Made by a program: the position numbers and the translations under genes | Notes under the pieces: generated by a model | The model's database searches: none | The model's input: the letters and a program-made list of their open reading frames with translations, nothing else | Told to the model about the DNA's origin: nothing | Shown: positions 10,779 to 22,480 of the stretch, piece after piece | Layout of the letters: the number at the start of each line of letters is the position of its first letter | How positions within the stretch are numbered: the first letter of the stretch is position 1 | From: Lateolabrax maculatus | Taxonomy: Eukaryota > Chordata > Actinopteri > Acropomatiformes > Lateolabracidae | DNA: 64,000 nucleotides | Reading direction: 5' to 3' | Assembly: GCA_031216445.1 (NCBI GenBank) | Contig: CM062199.1 | Span: 5,924,501-5,988,500, forward strand

Positions 10779-13700
10779 TCAAACCTCCAGGTCGGGCATT
10801 GGTTCCTCTTTAAGCTGAATGTCATTGTCAGATCCCGTGCCCACGTCCGAGTCAAAGAGTGAGTGGTCGGATTCGGGGGAGTGTGTGTGCGTGTGTGCGG
10901 CTGAGTGGCTGCTGGCGTCGCTGTCGTCCAGAGTGTCAGTCCTGGAGAAGAGGCCAAAGTCCAGCAGGCCTGTAGGGGAGCCGTCGCGGCTGCTCTCACT
11001 GTCTCCGTCATAATAAAGATCCTCCACCTCCACAAACCACTCGGGCCAGAACCTCCTCCGCATCCGCTCGCAGAACATGGCCAGGTTGATCAACTCTCCT
11101 GTGAAGACATCAGACACAAGCTTTTACAGGTACAGTGAAAAGCAGCAGGAGGTATCACTGATACAGAGGAAGACAATACATCTGGGATACTTTGTGAGAT
11201 GTACTTTGTTTTGTCCCTTCATCGTGAGCCCTTTCATCTACCTAAATTAGGTATCAAAACATCTTCATTTGTGACATTACAAGCTCTGATTTTGTTCTCT
11301 GAAAAGATAAGGGACTCAAGTGTTCCCTACTCAGTGCAAGATGTGAAAGCACCAATCAAAGCCTGTGTCAGCAACGCTGCATTGCAGTAGAATATCGCTG
11401 CCATCTAGTGGATGGAACAGACGATGTAAATAATGCCTAAACACTGCAAAAACAGTATCTAAACTAAACATGCAATGATTTCATTCATTCATTTTAGTTC
11501 ATTATTAGAATATTTTGCATCACTCATGTCTGAGTACTGCACAGATCCACTGACCTTTGATGAGTTGCTCTGGTCGTGTCCCAGGCAGGGTCCACATAGC
11601 CTGGGCTAGATGCCCAAACACCGTGGCATCTAATGTTGACATCTTAGAGCCCATAAAGTACTTCTTATCTCCTACAGGACAGAAAATAAACAGCAATTTG
11701 AAGTTTTGATGCAGAGAAATTTCAGTTTTACAATTTCATTGTTCTAAAATAATGAAACAATATCGAAATGAACAACCCAGTGATGGTTGACTGGCAATAA
11801 AAACTCTTTATTAGTAACCAAAAAGTTGATATGAAGCATGTGTGGCCTTAAACATGATTTATGCTAAAGCTGTAAAGCTGGAAGAGCTTCCCTTTTGGCA
11901 GCAACAACAGATCTTATATCCGGGCCCTTGAGTCTGGAACAGCAAACCATTAAAGGGGAGAAGCTTTATGTTTGCAGAGTGTACTCACTCTGGGAATAAC
12001 TTTGGGCATCTATTGAAATGGCACAAACAGATCGATGCAAATCACTTTTCTTTCCAGCATCTGACTCTTTGTTTCCATCTGAACACTCTGATATTGTTTC
12101 CCTGTGGCTGACATCCAGAACTCTCCCTGATTTCATTCACCTCTTCTATACTTCACTACCAACACAGAGGCAACGACAGATATGTTCTGTATTGACATAC
12201 ATGGCAACCACATACATGAATTAGTCTTTGGTATGTTGTCTGCAAGGAAATTAAATACATTTATACGCTGCTCTCAGATTATATAGTTTGGATTTTCCCT
12301 TAAATACGAAGGTTACTGCTGATAAATGTGATGAGGTAAGTGGCAGTCCTAACAGAATACATTTTAACTGCAAAGGTTTGGACATGCACACACACAGTCC
12401 TCTCCCTACCCAGCAGTGTGGCCAGCGTCCTCATGTCCTTCTCCATCAGCGCGTAGACCTCTTCCTTAGAGAAGCGTCCGATGCCGTGGCCGTACATCTC
12501 CCTGCGCACCATGCTGCCGTTCAGGTGGCTCAGCAGCCACTTCAGGGTGTCGCTCAGCGGGCCGCTCATCGCCAAGAGCTTCTGAGTTTCCTCCAGGTTG
12601 TCCACCCACTGACAGTAGGCTATCGTCCTGAAGGAACAGAAGCAGACAGCATCATGTTAACTTTACATTGGTTACCTCATTGTGTTTGAGCAGGAACAGG
12701 TCTGGCACCAAACTACTTAAATCAGAGAAGACTTGCAGTCTGTCAGGAGTGGATTCTTGCTAACAAGTAAAAGGTTCTTGCCATTCTTCTTCCTCGTTGT
12801 CAGCTCTAAATTAAATGTCTGATCCTAAACAAAAACTACAAAAGGTTGCTGATGGCTGTTCCATTATAAAGATTAAAAACAAGAATGACTTGCATCTTTG
12901 TAATTTAAGCTCTTGGGCTTCAACTACAATATGTAATCAGCCAACAACCACAGCCATTAACTCACAATCAAGTTTCTGGTGATAAAGAATCACTTTGTAT
13001 AAGCAAACAATTACACAGCAACAGGCTGGTAAAAGCTCAGTGCATTTCTAAACTGACAAAAGGTTATCACACCCACAGGTATCAGGATAATGCTGCTGGA
13101 GGAAGTGACAGTTAAAGAGATGTTACACTTTCTAATAGCCTCACCAATCTTTTGCATCTTACTGCATCATCAACAGTGGACAGTAGTGTGCAACTGTGAG
13201 ACTTTTTACTCAGGTTCTGCCACGTCCTGTTACCAACAAAGCTTTATGTCTATTGACAACCTCGTTCTAATCAATAAAGTGCACCACCACATACGTCCCA
13301 CGGCCCATTTATCAGCTGTGCTGCTCTCGACTCGCTGCCAGGAGATATATTCAGCCCTTCAAACTGTCAGGTCGCTCTTACGTACATAATGAAATGACCG
13401 GAGTCTGCCGCTGCCTCTCGTGCAGAAATAGGTTAGAGGAGAAAAGAAATTCCATGACGGATTTGGATTCAAAACAAAAACACTTTCTTACTGCTGCATT
13501 GCACCGTGTCTTTGTCTCATTCAGATTCCCTCCCGCTTGTGTTAAAATTAAAAAGCAGCTACATGAGCCACACTGACGTCAAGGAGAGATTTGTCTCACA
13601 GCAGTAGACAGACAGATCCGCTGTGTGCAAACAAGCCCGACTCACAGCCTCAAAATCCTTCTCTAACTCTGCTTCTGTTTATCTGCACCCCCTCCTTTGT

Positions 13701-16700
13701 GACCTTTATAGATTTAGTAAAGGAAACCAATAAGAGACAATTGTTTTACTTGCATTTATCTCATTAAAAAACACATAATGAAAAGAGTAACTGTCTCTGA
13801 TATTTGGTACATTCACTGTCAACTCTGCTCTGTTGATGTTTTTCCAGCCAAGCTGCTTGTGCATGTAGATGCTAACAAGATTAAGCTGCTATATCCTAAC
13901 ACACTTGCACTTTCTCACATCATCTCGTCACAGGCCGAGCTTCTCCTCCAGCTTGCCTGCGAGCCTGGGAGCCTCATGTTCTGTTTCTGCTGGTAGTGGC
14001 TACCCCACGAGCCGTGATCAGACTGTAAAGGAGCTTCTGTCTGCAGCCTGCAGACTTCTGGATCACTCTAGATGACTGGTCGCTCAATAGGAATTCAATT
14101 AAAGTATTTGGCCTACATTACATCTGGGAGTGGTGGCTGTCCAGGGGCCACATGCTACTTCCTGTGACATTATCTGATATGCCAAGAGGATATACTGTCC
14201 TTTGTTTCCAGATACAAAAAATAAAAAAAACAGATTGGAAACAAATACCATTCGGATTAAAATATCAAATTAAGATTCAGCCAGTCAAGGCTAAAATGCT
14301 CCGTAGAGCTGAGCGCAACTGCAGTCGGTTGATAATTCTCACTACAAGTGATCCATTCCCATTACAAAGAGAAATTTGATTCTTAACATAAGAAATATTG
14401 ATTAGTGCAGCTTTAGGAGAATTATTGAAAATATATTATATGTTTTGAAAGGCTAATTTGTCCTCATTGACTATTACTTTGAAAAAAAATAAATAATTCA
14501 AGTTACTGCTTAGATAGCAATGGTGGAAAAAGCACAAAGCACAGTTGCCACAGTGGCTAGTGCTTCAGTTTCCTGTTATCTTATTTTTATAGCAGCATCG
14601 GTCAGAAGGGCTGGTAGGAAACAGTGTGTGTATGACCCAACCATCAGTCATTGCTGCTGGCCTGTAACACTGTAGCTCTTCAAAGACCAACAAGCCGCCA
14701 CGCTGCCCTTCCCTGACATAAATAATTCAATCAATAGGTCTATATGTGAGTCTAAACATGGCACAGGGAGGGTGGAGGAGCAGAGAAAGGAGAGCAAGGA
14801 AGTGACACAAAGAAAGAGGGGGGGAGGATGTGGGTTACATGAATGACCTCTGAAGCTCTGAGAAATGTTACAGAAGCTCACATCTGTGTTTTACTCGATT
14901 ACAACATTTCTAAACACATAAACAGTGAGGTTACTATTTACTCTCTTTCTGGGGATGAAAACCCTTGAATGGTCTGAATATGAGGACTAAGATCCACAAT
15001 AAATAGAGGAGAATAGGTTGCATCACGGGGTGGATAGTGGGAGATGGCTAGAGCTGTTAGGGAATGGAAAACACTGAGCGTCCCTGGGCGTGGGAGGAGT
15101 GGTAAACGATTTCCTAGCAGCAGCGTGTTTCTCACCCAGCGGTACTGGAGTGACTCACCACGGTGAAGGATGGCTGATGCCACAATACTGATGGTGAGGA
15201 TAGAGCCAGCCTGGTCTGGACATAATGCTTAAATAAAGATCTAAAACTCAATAGATTTTTTTTTTTTGTTGTATCGCCTAATTGAATATTATTTTTCAAT
15301 GAGATCTGTGTGAGTGGTTCATGATACAGTTTAACATTGAGCTTGTTAAAATATGTATTTGATATAAATATGTAAATATAAAAATACATAATTTAGGAAG
15401 CTAATGCATAATTTAGGCTCTCAAGTACAAATGTTTCATCCAATTACAGAAAAGTAGCTGTATTCTCCCTTCAAAATCAGCTAAAAGGTGCTTAATAATT
15501 AGGATTTTTCCTTTGAAATCACTGGAATCATAGCTTCTAAGAGGTTTCCAAAATCACAGCTGTAATTTGTTCAACACTGCAGACACTCCACGCACGAGTC
15601 CCCTACCAGTAGAGGTGTTCCTCGACCATTTTGGTGACAGCTCGGGACACGGCTCTCTCCTGCGGGGTGAGGTTCTGGTTGAGGTTGACACCCAGCTTCT
15701 CCTCCAGGAAGTCTACGATGAACTCGGACCCTGAGACCTGCTCGTGGTTGTACTCCATCCAGGGCATCTTACCCTGCGGCGACAGCTTCCCATCAAAGTA
15801 GTTCTGCAGAGGGGAACAGCTTCATGTGAAAATATGTCGGATTCTATGTACATTTTAATGACAAAAAGAGTATGTTCTTGTAGACTGATATGACAGTTTT
15901 CTTTTGTGTCTGATTTTTAAAATGGTGTATTTCAGTGGTTCCCAACCTGTGGGTCTGGATCCCACAAGGGTCACTGCACTGATTTTACACAATAAGTTCA
16001 GTTTACTCATCAGGACAAGCACTACTCAGCCTGTATAATATGTTCTCTGGCTCTGAAAAAGCTTTTTAAAGCCGAACTGCCTCGAGCAAGTCACCCAACT
16101 CTGTGGAAGTGCAATGCACAATCACTTGAGAGTCCCTTTATCTTTGTTTCTATTTGAGCTTACTCTTGTGAATTACTGGATAGTTGTATTTTTTCAGGCC
16201 CCTTAAAAGGGTTCAAATAAAACCATGTAAGAAGCAAAAATCACTGAGCAGCTGGCGATCTCTGGGAAGTGTAGTGCAGAAACGCCACAGCAAAGAGCAT
16301 TTCAGAGTCCTCTCCTGTAGCTCTGTGTTTAATCCACTCTACAGTCTGCTGAGGATCACCTGGTAGGGCAGATCCACCATGCGCAGGTACGTCTCTATCT
16401 TGAGGCAGAAGGGTGAGAGGCTGGGCACGCCATTCTTTGGCCTGGAGAACTGATGGAGGATGATGGCGTCTTTAGAGTCCAACTCCTGCTCCTTCCTACA
16501 CAGAGAGAACAGAGTGAGAAAAATACATCTTTAGAACATCAACAGTGTGGTTCAGACTAGTCTGCTTGTTTGCTATAATAGATTTTCTCACTCTGTGGAT
16601 GTTTTCATGCTCTTTAGCAACAAACAGCAGCAAACAGCTGATTCTTCAGGGAGAAATATAAGCTTTGATATCTTTAACCCGACTGACAATGTGCAGACAC

Positions 16701-18805
16701 CAGCTGGAACAATACTAAAGATAGCATTGATACAAACTTAAAAAGGCAGGATTGTTATCCTGTGATTCAAATGGGAAACTCTCACCATTCTGGCTGAGAG
16801 CGACCGGTGTTACTACCTGTTTTCTAGGTCAGCCAGAGCTGTGAGATAAATACCAAACAGAACTCAGCATCTAAACAGAAAGCAGGACTTGCTGTTCAGT
16901 TTCAGGCTCCAACAAACCTTCCTGGGAGGAAAAGGTCACACCTGCAGTTTATTATAGCACAGTGACACCGCAGTAACTCCCTGGTTCCCTGAGCACAGGT
17001 TTTTTCTTTTACTCTCAACCACCCACCAACATGCAGACTTTTATTTTCAGCAACTGCGGTGACTTCACTTCATTAACTTTCAAACAAGCTCTGTGCAGAC
17101 CTACATTTTGTTGTCCTCGCTGAACCCCCCTGAAGAAAAAAATCCATTCTGTTAATCTGCAGTGCTCAGTAAATTACAGGTTGTATATGATTTCAGTCAA
17201 TATGGCAACTTTATGCCTCATTTTGTCTATTTTGTCATATGTAAATGAATTCCCATGTGTACTTCTTCATGTTCAGTTAAGTTTTGGTAACCAAAGTGAG
17301 CCCAGAAACCAAATATATTATATTAACAATAGCTGTTTTTAAGGTAGACTGAGTTTTCCTGGAATATAAACTGAGTATATACAGTATGTATATGTGGAAA
17401 ATCGCAGCTGAACTGAGTGGCATTAAGAGCTTTGTTAGAATTAAAATGGACTAAATGAGTCATCACACTGCTCCAGTTTCCAATCCCTCCACTACAGTCA
17501 TACTGTGTGCCTGCTGTCCCAACACAAACAATTGATGATTTAAGATTATTTTGAGATGAGATCAGATGAAACAACAATGATCTCAAATGTGTTTCTTGCA
17601 TTTACCATTTGTTAGAATTACCATCAAGAGGGACATAAAATAGGGCATATACAAAACAAACAAGGTGTCCAGAATTCAAATACACTACACAGGTTTCCTT
17701 ATTATAACATGGTAACTATTTATTACCATTTCATAACACTTAAACATGACCTGCTGAAGCTTTGAAGGTCGCAGGCAGCTACTAAGGAGAAATACAGTTG
17801 TGATGTATAATGTCAAACCCATGGGTCCCTGTTTCTCACCACATGGTATTTATTCAGCACACAGGAAGTGGCGTGGATCATTTTACAGACAGACAGAGAA
17901 ACCGCCGACCCTGTCTGTTTTGTATCTCTTTTGGCTCTTCAAGTCTGAATAATTTAATATATCTGTACAAAGGACTGGCAGTATGTACTCTACATTTTAC
18001 CTAATATCATTTCATGAATAATACAATCAGTTGCCAGTTTATTAGGTACAGCTAACTGACAATAAAGGCTTTTCTAAAGGTTTACTTTTGTTAAAACTGT
18101 TTTAAAGGGTTAAACATATTTTAATATTTAGTCAGTGATATAAACTATACTTTTTACCCAGCACTACACTTTGAAATCCCAAATAAGAGAATATCTGCTA
18201 TAGGTGTTATACGGTAAAAGTTAATTCACAAGAGCTCTAACAGGGAGTCTGACTTTTCTGTGGTCTAGTGTTATTTAATCAACCATAAATAACAACACTG
18301 TTTAATACTATACAACACTATACACACACTATATGTCTTTGTTTGTGAATGTCTTTTATACCAACAAAAGGAATATATATTTGTTTATGCATAGCGCATA
18401 TAACATATAAAACATGAACTATTAGAATAAATAAATATAAATACACCTGTATATTGAGCCTAAATAAGGTTAGATTAAAAAAAAAAAGTGTATTTATCAG
18501 TATTATTTTTACCAGCAGTGGGATCTGTGAGACATCGAACAGCGAGGAAGTAAAGCCAATGTCAACACAACACATGGTGAAGAGCACTGGGTTTATTTCT
18601 GTGGTGGCTGTTGTTCTCATGAGGGTCAGTTGATATTTAAAAGATGGTGATCCTCTGTTCCCCAGTATCACTGTACCACAGTGTACACTCACCTCCGATT
18701 CAACAGAACCTGAACATTAAAACCTTCATGAAGATGATCTCTGCGTTAGTTGAGGTGTGTGAAGTGTGTGTGTGTGTGTGTCTGTGTGAGGTGTGTCTGT
18801 GTGAG

Positions 18806-18836
<31 letters not shown>

Positions 18837-19269
18837 GTGTCGCTGTCCCCTGCACCGTGGTGCTGAAGCTGCGCTTTAACATCTTCATCTCCTTCTGTTT
18901 GAACCTCCCTGAACATCATGATGACTGGCTGACTGACTGGCTGGCTGACTGACTGACTGACTGACTGGCTGACTGACTGGCTGGTTGACTGGCTGACTGA
19001 CTGACTGGCTGACTGGCTGCTGCCAGTGAACACATCACAGGGCACGAGCAGGCTGCGGGTCCTGCACGTGACTCGGCAGCAGCGTTTCTGCACGAAATGC
19101 AAGGTTGCACAGATTATCACAGGAGGGGGGGGGGGGCACTGTTACAGGATGTACTGGCCTGGCCCTAAAACAATAATCCCCTCCTGAAGTTAATCACGCT
19201 CACGTCTCATTGATCCGGCTTCATTAAAGGCTGCAGCGGTGGGGGGTGCAGTGACTCGCCTTTTATTTA

Positions 19270-19315
<46 letters not shown>

Positions 19316-19776
19316 TTGTTCCTCTCTCCATCCAGTGTCGTGTCCTTGGGAGAGGAGGCAGACGAGGACCGAAACCTCAGCAACCACCGCGAGATGTGCA
19401 CAGACACCGGAGAGATCCCGGTGTTCACCCCAGCCCTCTGCAGACGCACCCATAACCCCCTGAATAAAATACATAAATAAAAATAAAAATAAAAAAAAAA
19501 GCAGTGCATCCCCTACCTGATGGCGAGCAGCTCGTGCAGCAGGTAGGCCGCGGCGGCCAGCAGGGCCCCCCCGGTGATGTACAGGGTCTTCTTCCACCAG
19601 GAGTCCGAGCCCAGCACCGACATGATGCCTGCGCAGTCCTGCAGAGGGAAGGCGATGATGCAGCCATACAGAGACTGCTGCTGCTCGGAGCCGCACAGCC
19701 CGAGGGGCAGGCTGTGGTTCCGCCCCAGCTCCACCACGCACGGCCGGGACGAGGCCAAGCCCGCGGCCCAGTACAT
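10779..19776 (-). CDS. faxc: FAXC, failed axon connections homolog (6 coding exons)
   Basis: Coding exons read on the minus strand are 19517-19776, 16360-16495, 15607-15803, 12410-12627, 11555-11671 and 10779-11098. All junctions are GT/AG and phases agree, giving 1248 nt and 415 aa (human FAXC about 409). The start MYWAAGLASSRPCVVEL matches the vertebrate N-terminus. Residues about 65-82 (TLYITGGALLAAAAYLL) form one hydrophobic, membrane-spanning segment. From residue 88 (DSKDAIILHQFSRP, then NGVPSLSPFCLKIETYLRM) begins a thioredoxin/GST-like domain of the metaxin family, followed by the helical GST C-terminal half (STLDATVFGHLAQAMWTLPG). The tail is acidic and Ser-rich (SLFDSDV). The family is related to Drosophila fax, which interacts genetically with Abl in axon growth; the biochemical activity is unknown. 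No frameshift or stop is seen. Identity is certain from exon-wide similarity; which teleost paralogue (a or b) it is cannot be told from one window. Confidence 0.96.
12628..15606. other. faxc: faxc intron 3
   Basis: A 3.0-kb intron without recognisable genes. The part at 13260-13640 is complex, less AT-rich and CpG-containing, and could be conserved. The rest is AT-rich, with a short poly-T at 15259-15269. Confidence 0.6.
15868..16002. repeat. dispersed repeat copy 1 (hAT-like end)
   Basis: Shares GAGTATGTT, GTAGACTGATATG and GGGTCACTGCACTGATTT with a second copy at 20453-20542. It includes a CAGTGGTTCCCAACCTGTGG word resembling termini of vertebrate hAT-type elements. It lies in faxc intron 2, upstream of exon 15607-15803. 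Confidence 0.65.
18765..18833. repeat. (TG)n compound microsatellite
   Basis: TG runs interrupted by TGTGTGAGG units, in faxc intron 1. Confidence 0.95.
18919..19019. repeat. (CTGA/CTGG)n tetranucleotide repeat
   Basis: About 25 four-base units alternating GACT and GGCT/GGTT, in faxc intron 1. Reverse-frame Ser-Gln-rich translations are artefacts. Confidence 0.95.
19271..19315. repeat. (TTA)n trinucleotide repeat
   Basis: About 15 TTA units in faxc intron 1, close to exon 1. An A-rich run follows at 19462-19500. Confidence 0.95.
19517..19776 (-). CDS. faxc: faxc first coding exon with membrane segment
   Basis: Encodes residues 1-87: the conserved N-terminus and the hydrophobic segment ending HELLAIR. 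The donor reads CAG then GTAGGG. The exon lies in a CpG-rich stretch. The next ATG would lose the conserved start, so 19776 is chosen as the initiator. Confidence 0.94.
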
Positions 19777-20040
19777 CCTCCCCGCCTCCCCCCGGTCACG
19801 GCCGCCCGGCTTCCTCCCCGCTGCGGTCCCCGTTAGGCTTCATCGGCTCGTCTACGGCATGGCGGCGGCGGCGGGGCTACTGTCTCTCCAGAAAGGTCCG
19901 AAGGAGTAAACACGTCGCGTCCCCCCCTCCCTCCCTCCCCAGGACGAGACGATCACTTTCCCTTTGCAGGTTTCAAAGACGCTCGTCAAGCCACCGGGAA
20001 ACACAGCGGCTCCACTTCCGGTGACACGTTTCAAAAATAA
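19777..20040 (-). promoter_or_regulatory. faxc: faxc 5' UTR and CpG-rich promoter
   Basis: The region directly upstream of the faxc ATG is rich in CpG and GGC triplets, in contrast to the AT-rich surroundings. It contains an ETS-type word CACTTCCGGT at 20013-20022, often found in CpG-island promoters. No TATA box was seen. The transcription start cannot be placed. Confidence 0.5.
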
Positions 20041-20452
20041 AGGTCCCTGCTGCGCTGCAGTGTTAGTTTAATGACTTGTACAATGTTATGTCAACAGCAG
20101 CATTAACACACTGATTCTTTTTCTGCAATAATAATATTAATAACTAAAAAGTCTCCCACTAGTGAAACTGAAGCGGAAACACAGACTGCATCACCATCAT
20201 AAACCCCTTCTTTCATGTTATTAGGACTGCGTCTAACTTTTAGTTTTATCATCAGTTCATCTGCCGATTATTTCCCGGAGCCCAGCGTGACACATTCAAA
20301 CAGCTTGTTCTGTCTGAGCGGTCCAAAACACAAACACCTTCACACCTAACATCCTCAGCTGAAATAATTCATGTTAAAGTTGTTGCTGTTGCCAGCCACA
20401 GCACTTTTAATAAATGAAGCTTGTTTATTTAATATAACAGGCTCAAACAACA

Positions 20453-20542
20453 GAGTATGTTACTGTAGACTGATATGCCAATTTTCTTGTGGGTCTGGAT
20501 CCCTCAAGGGTCACTGCACTGATTTAACACAATAAATTCAGT
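20453..20542. repeat. dispersed repeat copy 2 (internally deleted)
   Basis: Same element and orientation as 15868-16002, but lacking about 45 bp internally, including the CAGTGGTTCCC word. The junction falls at a TTTTCTTxTG/GTGGGTCTGG microhomology. It lies between faxc and coq3. Confidence 0.65.
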
Positions 20543-20937
20543 CCAAACAAAATTATTTTTCCATTTCCAAAATGGCCTACATGTTTTTAAACATGCACAT
20601 TATACATTTTGCATTAACTTAGTTCGTTTTCCATTTTTCTGCAAGTCCTTCAAACACTTTGGTTAAATATTCTTGTTGTCTACAAACAGGCGGATGAGAC
20701 CTGATGAAGCTCTGGAAAGATAGTAAGTAGACCTTGATTTAAAATTTCTTTTTCTCTTGTCTTTTGTCAAATCTTATTATTTTCCAAGACCACATTTACA
20801 CACATTATTAATAACAGCCACTTCATCAGGGTGATGCCGTGTGATTTCCTAATGCTTTTATTTCTAAAGTGAGCTGGGGCCACATCCGCTGTGAACCGCG
20901 GGGCCTTGACGCAGCCGGCCCATTGTGTGCCCCGGCG

Positions 20938-20991
20938 GAGGGGCCACCCCGCCCCGAGGGGCCACCCCGCCCTGAGGGGCCCCTGCGTCCC
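20938..20991. repeat. 18-bp GC-rich tandem repeat, 3 copies
   Basis: The unit GAGGGGCCACCCCGCCCC occurs at 20938-20955 and 20956-20973 (one change), with a diverged third copy at 20974-20991. Confidence 0.85.
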
Positions 20992-21122
20992 GGTGGGAGC
21001 GGAGGCTCAGGATGGAGAACACACTGCGTGACGACACGGCCCCGGATGATTTATTTATATAAGACAATAAACTTCACACGCAGGAAATCTGTTGTTTCTT
21101 TACCTTTGCAAGATTAAAGCTG

Positions 21123-21153
21123 CAACAAACAAACAAACAAACAAACAAACAAA
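21123..21153. repeat. (AAAC)n repeat
   Basis: About seven CAAA units. Confidence 0.95.
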
Positions 21154-22480
21154 ACCTTGCATTGCTCTCACAGTGAATGGGAACATGCACGGATGTGAAG
21201 TCTACTCACTCTGGAGCAACTTCTGAAGTGCAGCAGGACGTTCATCTTGTCGGGTAAGTCCTCCGGCGGGTCCTGGGCTGAGTGTGTCGAGCATGCCGAG
21301 AGGAGGACGAGGACAACTTGGAGAAAAGCGGACTTCGGTAAAGATCTTACAGCTTACATCATAGGTGACCTCCCCACGGCCAATCAAAGCGCCGGGCCGC
21401 AGGTGACCCGGTGCCCGGCTCGATGCTGTGTGCACCCAGAGCAGGATGAAGTGATTGTGAGTTTAATCTATGACTCGGTGGTGCGCTTTAAAGTCCTCGC
21501 TGCAGCCATGGATACTGCAAGTTGGGTGCGCGCTCCCGCGGCGTTAGGGGGCGCGCATTAGAGCAGCAGTGTTTGTTGTTTCAGACAGCTGAGGCAGTGT
21601 GGGAAGAGCAGCCCACTGCAGGCGCTGCTGTAGCTCAGCAATGTCAAATGAGCTTTCCCCGCGTCCCTTAATCACACACAACACACCGATTATCATCATC
21701 AATCCTTAAACAGCCGATTCAATTTGATAACTTCAACAGTGAAATAACAATGAATCACATTCGCTGGTCTGCTGGGACCCCTGAAGCCCCTCAAGAACCC
21801 CAGTAGTTCTCAGAGTATTTTGTTCGCTGCTGCATCAGAGAAAAACATCATGCTTGCATGCACTTGCAGCCTGGTTATTGTTGGTCTCTTTAAGAAGATC
21901 ATGCAAGCGTGACTTATTCTCCGCCACAGGCTTGATTTGTATTATATAATACTTCCACGAGACCCCTTACAATCGCAGAGCGGCTGTCCCATCCTTGTCA
22001 CGTCTTCTAAAAAGGCTTCAGCATCTGAAAAAGGCAGCCAAAACCAACATGAAATCATATTTATTGTTAGCAGCCAAATAAATCAGATTTTCACTGTGGT
22101 ACTTTCACTCTTCAGACATGCAACTGATGGATTTTAACAGAGGATGAAGCAAATCCCTAAACATTCAAAAATATGAAGCTGATTCAGGACAGTGTAAATT
22201 GAAAATGATGAATGTGAACACTACTAACAAACTAACAATCTGTGGTTATTTAGCTCTGCTACTGAAAGACAATCAGAGGATGTACAGTTGCCTTGTTTGG
22301 CTCATCAAACACTAAACCTTTCTTAAACTGTAACAGTGGTTCACAGTAAAACAAAGGCTGACAGAAAACCAACAGCTTAATGCAGATGCTAATCCCATCT
22401 CAAAGCTGTTTGTCCCTTTCCTTCGATAACCTCAGTCTTTTGCAGGGAAGTTAGGACTCCACACATCTGAATTTATTGGT

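Larger units (their letters stand above)
20041..22480. other. intergenic between faxc promoter and coq3 3' end
   Basis: No supported gene. It contains repeat copy 2, a GC-rich patch at 20870-21030 with an 18-bp tandem repeat, an (AAAC)n run, and a CpG-containing patch at 21240-21670 that might be a distal promoter or CpG island of unknown target. The remainder is AT-rich and featureless. Confidence 0.5.

Noticed and set aside
18700..19120. Minus-strand frame rich in Ser-Gln-Ser-Val and Thr-His
   Set aside because: It is a translation of the CTGA/CTGG and TG microsatellites within faxc intron 1.
19239..19836. Plus-strand frames overlapping faxc exon 1
   Set aside because: Caused by the TTA repeat (poly-Leu) and the GC-rich antisense of exon 1.
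20869..21117. Plus-strand 82-codon frame with Pro-Glu-Gly-Pro repeats
   Set aside because: It is produced by an 18-bp tandem repeat whose length keeps frame; nothing else supports translation.
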